From: Colius striatus
Lineage: Eukaryota > Chordata > Aves > Coliiformes > Coliidae
NCBI RefSeq assembly: GCF_028858725.1
Contig: NC_084774.1
Location: forward strand, 1,204,001 to 1,268,000
Length of the DNA: 64,000 nt
Direction: 5' to 3'
Position numbers and translations under genes: made by a program. Of this stretch, positions 63,001-64,000 are shown one piece after another (positions within the stretch are counted from its first letter, which is position 1; each line of letters starts with the position of its first letter). The notes under the pieces were generated by a model. That model searched no databases. It was given only the letters and a program-made list of their open reading frames with translations, and was not told the origin of the DNA.

Positions 63001-63146
63001 CCAAAGTTTCAGTGATCAAGGATCTCCTGGAAACACATCACATAGCACAGCACTCAGTACGGATGCCAGTTTACAGGAAGAAAAAGTTGAAGACACCGAG
63101 ACTTCCTCTGTTACTGTCAGAACTCAAGAATCTTCTGCTGCTACAG
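47948..63146 (+). CDS. PHF20: PHF20 (PHD finger protein 20), N-terminal part, 3' partial
   Basis: Eight coding exons (47948-48030, 54802-54973, 55181-55265, 55820-55899, 60084-60471, 60867-60974, 62005-62181, 62973-63146) join in one frame of about 422 residues. PHF20 is a nuclear reader of dimethylated lysine and a subunit of the MOF/NSL histone acetyltransferase complex; it also binds methylated p53 (established for the family). Seen here: [20 protein letters not shown] at the start, a first Tudor domain (about 4-70), a second Tudor domain (about 85-140) with cage residues W97, Y103 and F120, a Lys/Glu-rich linker, and an AT-hook KRKRGRPP at 257-264. Residue numbers coincide with human PHF20 through the AT-hook. 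An in-frame TGA at 47936 and A at -3 support the start. The PHD finger and C-terminal half are beyond the window. The 8th exon's end is less certain than the others. Confidence 0.96.
49422..49775 (+). repeat. CR1 LINE 3' end with terminal repeat
   Basis: It runs from gaggaaaggctgcaggaact through gatgggatgaagctggaaca to ccattcgatgattctatg. It is very similar to the 3' 350 bases of the copy at 51735-52765 (atggtgggtgtcaggaggtt against agggtgggtgtcaggaggtt). Confidence 0.94.
50410..50655 (+). repeat. Partial LTR of an endogenous retrovirus, 3' part
   Basis: The stretch from about gccctggccatgcacccccc through tcagagcatgggaaactgaa and gtgctgcttagcaacaatag to aattaactctgtcccagcca resembles the 3' end of LTRs common in songbird genomes. 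The 5' part of the LTR and all internal sequence are absent. The family assignment is from memory. Confidence 0.6.
51735..52765 (+). repeat. CR1 LINE, longest copy, with reverse-transcriptase remnant
   Basis: About 1 kb. The 5' part translates to [20 protein letters not shown] followed by [13 protein letters not shown], the B-motif region (SGVPQGSVLGP-like) of the CR1 reverse transcriptase, then breaks frame. Further on come [20 protein letters not shown] and [13 protein letters not shown]. The 3' end is ccattctatgattcttcg. The ORF is truncated and frameshifted, so inactive. Confidence 0.95.
54802..54973 (+). CDS. PHF20: PHF20 exon: first Tudor domain
   Basis: The acceptor is cttttgaccag (AG 54800-54801) and the donor TGTGCA|GTAAGT. 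The first G completes Trp28. It encodes [40 protein letters not shown] and [17 protein letters not shown], a Tudor/MBT-like barrel. It leaves in phase 0 (residue 85). Confidence 0.97.
54974..55819 (+). other. Two short PHF20 introns
   Basis: The intervals 54974-55180 and 55266-55819 flank the small exon at 55181-55265. Neither contains a recognised repeat or other feature. Confidence 0.85.
55181..55265 (+). CDS. PHF20: PHF20 exon: second Tudor domain, first half
   Basis: The acceptor is actgtcttatag and the donor AGATG|GTAAGA. It encodes [20 protein letters not shown] and KVTSVNKD (residues 86-113), with W97 and Y103 of the methyl-lysine cage. It leaves in phase 1. Confidence 0.97.
55820..55899 (+). 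CDS. PHF20: PHF20 exon: second Tudor domain, second half
   Basis: The acceptor is tcaaattgtag (AG 55818-55819) and the donor GATCAG|GTAGGT. It encodes [20 protein letters not shown] and KAFSKDQ (residues 114-140) with the third cage residue F120. It leaves in phase 0. Confidence 0.97.
55900..60083 (+). other. PHF20 intron with a solo LTR
   Basis: This 4.2-kb intron contains an LTR-like block at about 56457-57400. The rest is AT-rich with no recognised repeat or gene. Confidence 0.85.
56457..57400 (+). mobile_element. Solo LTR of an ERVL-type endogenous retrovirus
   Basis: A roughly 940-base GC-rich block interrupts AT-rich intron DNA. It begins TGTCGTGGTTTAAGC, a start shared by LTRs common in bird genomes. 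It contains the repeated 'ctccagtgtgaatccttcccc...gggctgcag' style modules, and ends in a stretch with ggggccaccactgcagcccc and cacacaaacccaa. No gag, pol or env sequence flanks it, so it is a recombined solo LTR. I see no clear target-site duplication. The right edge is uncertain by a few tens of bases. Confidence 0.75.
60084..60471 (+). CDS. PHF20: PHF20 exon: basic linker and AT-hook
   Basis: The acceptor is cttgattcctag (AG 60082-60083) and the donor CCAACGG|GTACGT. It encodes [20 protein letters not shown], a long Lys/Glu-rich stretch, [17 protein letters not shown], and near the end [13 protein letters not shown], an AT-hook that would grip the minor groove of AT-rich DNA. It leaves in phase 1 (residue 270 split). 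Confidence 0.96.
60867..60974 (+). CDS. PHF20: PHF20 exon after the AT-hook
   Basis: The acceptor is tctcaatacatag (AG 60865-60866) and the donor AATTTGT|GTGAGT. It encodes [20 protein letters not shown], then [16 protein letters not shown], matching the human [15 protein letters not shown] segment. It leaves in phase 1. Confidence 0.93.
60975..62004 (+). other. PHF20 intron ending in a CR1 copy
   Basis: About 1.03 kb; the last quarter is CR1-derived, up to about 20 bases before the acceptor. The left part has nothing recognisable. Confidence 0.88.
61715..61985 (+). repeat. CR1 LINE 3' fragment next to a splice acceptor
   Basis: The CR1 phrases ggtaacaggcacaagctgga, acaaaaagttcctctggaac, gggagccctggcccaggctg and ggagatcccttccaaccccc are present. 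The copy ends about 20 bases before the acceptor AG at 62003-62004. Sense orientation. Confidence 0.92.
62005..62181 (+). CDS. PHF20: PHF20 exon: RRRSSRLS segment
   Basis: The acceptor is gtctactccag (AG 62003-62004) and the donor GAAGG|GTGAGC. It encodes [39 protein letters not shown] and a tail ending KESEK, which matches human SQEKSKNYSEN...RRRSSRLS...KESE. The DNA from about 61715 to 61985, just upstream, is a CR1 copy. It leaves in phase 1. Confidence 0.93.
62182..62972 (+). other. PHF20 intron
   Basis: About 790 bases with no repeat or other feature recognised. Confidence 0.85.
62973..63146 (+). CDS. PHF20: PHF20 exon: disordered acidic/Ser-rich segment (end uncertain)
   Basis: The acceptor is cctccattctag (AG 62971-62972). 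It encodes [20 protein letters not shown], then [20 protein letters not shown] and a Ser/Thr-rich end. Two donors keep phase 1: GCTACAG|GTTCAG after 63146 and GCCAG|GTGTTT after 63203. I prefer the first because the extra residues of the longer form are hydrophobic, unlike their surroundings. I could not anchor this exon to human sequence residue by residue. Confidence 0.72.
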
Positions 63147-64000
63147 GTTCAGATTTTGATTTCATATTTAATATTGATGCATTCTTAAGGCAACTGATGC
63201 CAGGTGTTTTGTGCTTGTACAAGGTGTTGCTAACAAAAATTATGTGTTCTTGCAATGTTAACCAGAGGGAAAGGCCTGGTTTGGTTCCCTGTGGACTTAG
63301 TTTTGGTCTTACGCTTTGGAGGTTGACAGCAACATGCCAAAAAGTGAAAATCATAATTTTTAAATGACTGGGTGTAATATTTCTAGCATGTTGAAATTAA
63401 GAAATGCTTGTTTTCAGGTTAAACTTTAATGTAAATTTCAGTGCTGCAGTCACGTGGTAGCATAGAGATTCCTGCACATTTTCAATTTGAAGTGTAGATT
63501 TTTAAGATGACACTTAACTTTTGGAAGTACTCATTCAACTAGAGATTGAGAAACCACAACTTTGATAACATCTTGAGAATCTGGAGAATGGTAAATCTTG
63601 GATTTTTGAGAGAACACACTACATTAACAGTACAGAGAAGCTGTGTTAACGGTTGGGCAGTGCATGAAGTGCAGTAAGGCCAAGTGCAAGCTCCTGCATA
63701 TGGCTCAGGGCAGAACAATGAGTGGATGAGGACACCCCTGCAGAGAAGGCCTTGAGAGTATTGGCAGATGAAAAAATGAGTATGCGTAGGCAATGTGCAC
63801 TTGCAGCCCAGAAAGCTGTTAGTATCCTGGGCTGTACCAAAAGGAGTGTGTCTAGCAGGTTGGGGTGGGGGAGATTCTCCCCATCTACTCTGCCTTTCTG
63901 AGATTCTACTTGCAATCTGGAGTCCAGCTCTGGGGCCACCAACATAAGAAGGACCTGGAGCTGTTGAAGTGAGTCCAAAGGAGGTTACGGAGATGATCAG
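63147..64000 (+). other. PHF20 intron running off the window
   Basis: Begins after the likely donor at 63147 (or 63204). It contains an old CR1 copy from about 63645 to the right edge. No further exon is recognised. Confidence 0.7.
63645..64000 (+). repeat. Old CR1 LINE copy, cut by the window edge
   Basis: Diverged CR1: gtgcaagctcctgcatatgg, gcagcccagaaagctgttag, catctactctgcctttctga, then ggagtccagctctggggcca near the end. The 3' end lies beyond the window. It is more diverged than the copies near 49.4 and 51.7 kb. Confidence 0.85.

Overview
The window is vertebrate nuclear DNA, almost certainly avian and perhaps from a songbird. The genes are split by long GT-AG introns. Most interspersed repeats are 3'-truncated CR1 LINEs with the bird-typical ATTCTATGAT-like 3' terminus, and the two LTR pieces resemble bird ERVL-type LTRs. 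Two protein-coding genes lie head-to-tail on the + strand. I recognise no gene on the - strand and no RNA gene.

Left part (about 1-31,060, GC-rich): nine coding exons (3276-29111) that join in one open frame of 1,021 codons. They encode a Vilse/CrGAP-type Rho GTPase-activating protein: two WW domains, a long low-complexity linker with two YDEP motifs, a MyTH4 domain and a C-terminal RhoGAP domain. This is the ARHGAP39 architecture. The first coding exon, expected to encode roughly the first 25-30 residues, was not found and is probably upstream of the window. The protein differs clearly from mammalian ARHGAP39 as I remember it and sits beside PHF20, not in the ARHGAP39/PHF20L1 region. I therefore infer that it is a second, ohnologous ARHGAP39-like gene. 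Its introns hold CR1 copies, a tail-to-tail CR1 pair and two minisatellites (about 8.6-9.45 kb and 22.7-23.26 kb). A 3' UTR with AATAAA at 31032 closes the gene.

Middle (31,060-35,700): about 3.3 kb of intergenic DNA without a recognisable gene, then a strong CpG island (about 34,380-35,700). The island carries Sp1-like GC boxes, a YY1-type GGCCATTTTG motif and two possible first-exon donors. I read it as the PHF20 promoter.

Right part (35,700-64,000, AT-rich introns): the 5' part of PHF20, a Tudor-domain reader of methylated lysine in the MOF/NSL acetyltransferase complex. The start codon lies at 47948 with an in-frame stop four codons upstream. Eight coding exons give about 422 residues: both Tudor domains, a basic linker, an AT-hook and the start of the disordered middle. 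The gene runs off the right edge. Three short intervals in the 12.5-kb first intron look like possible noncoding exons. A CR1 copy ends about 20 bp before one constitutive splice acceptor.

The two genes have no obvious operon-like or functional link; tandem placement is the only relation visible. The most interesting points are the ARHGAP39-like second copy, the CR1-derived sequence beside a PHF20 acceptor, the two internally homogenised minisatellites, and the change in base composition at the PHF20 CpG island.
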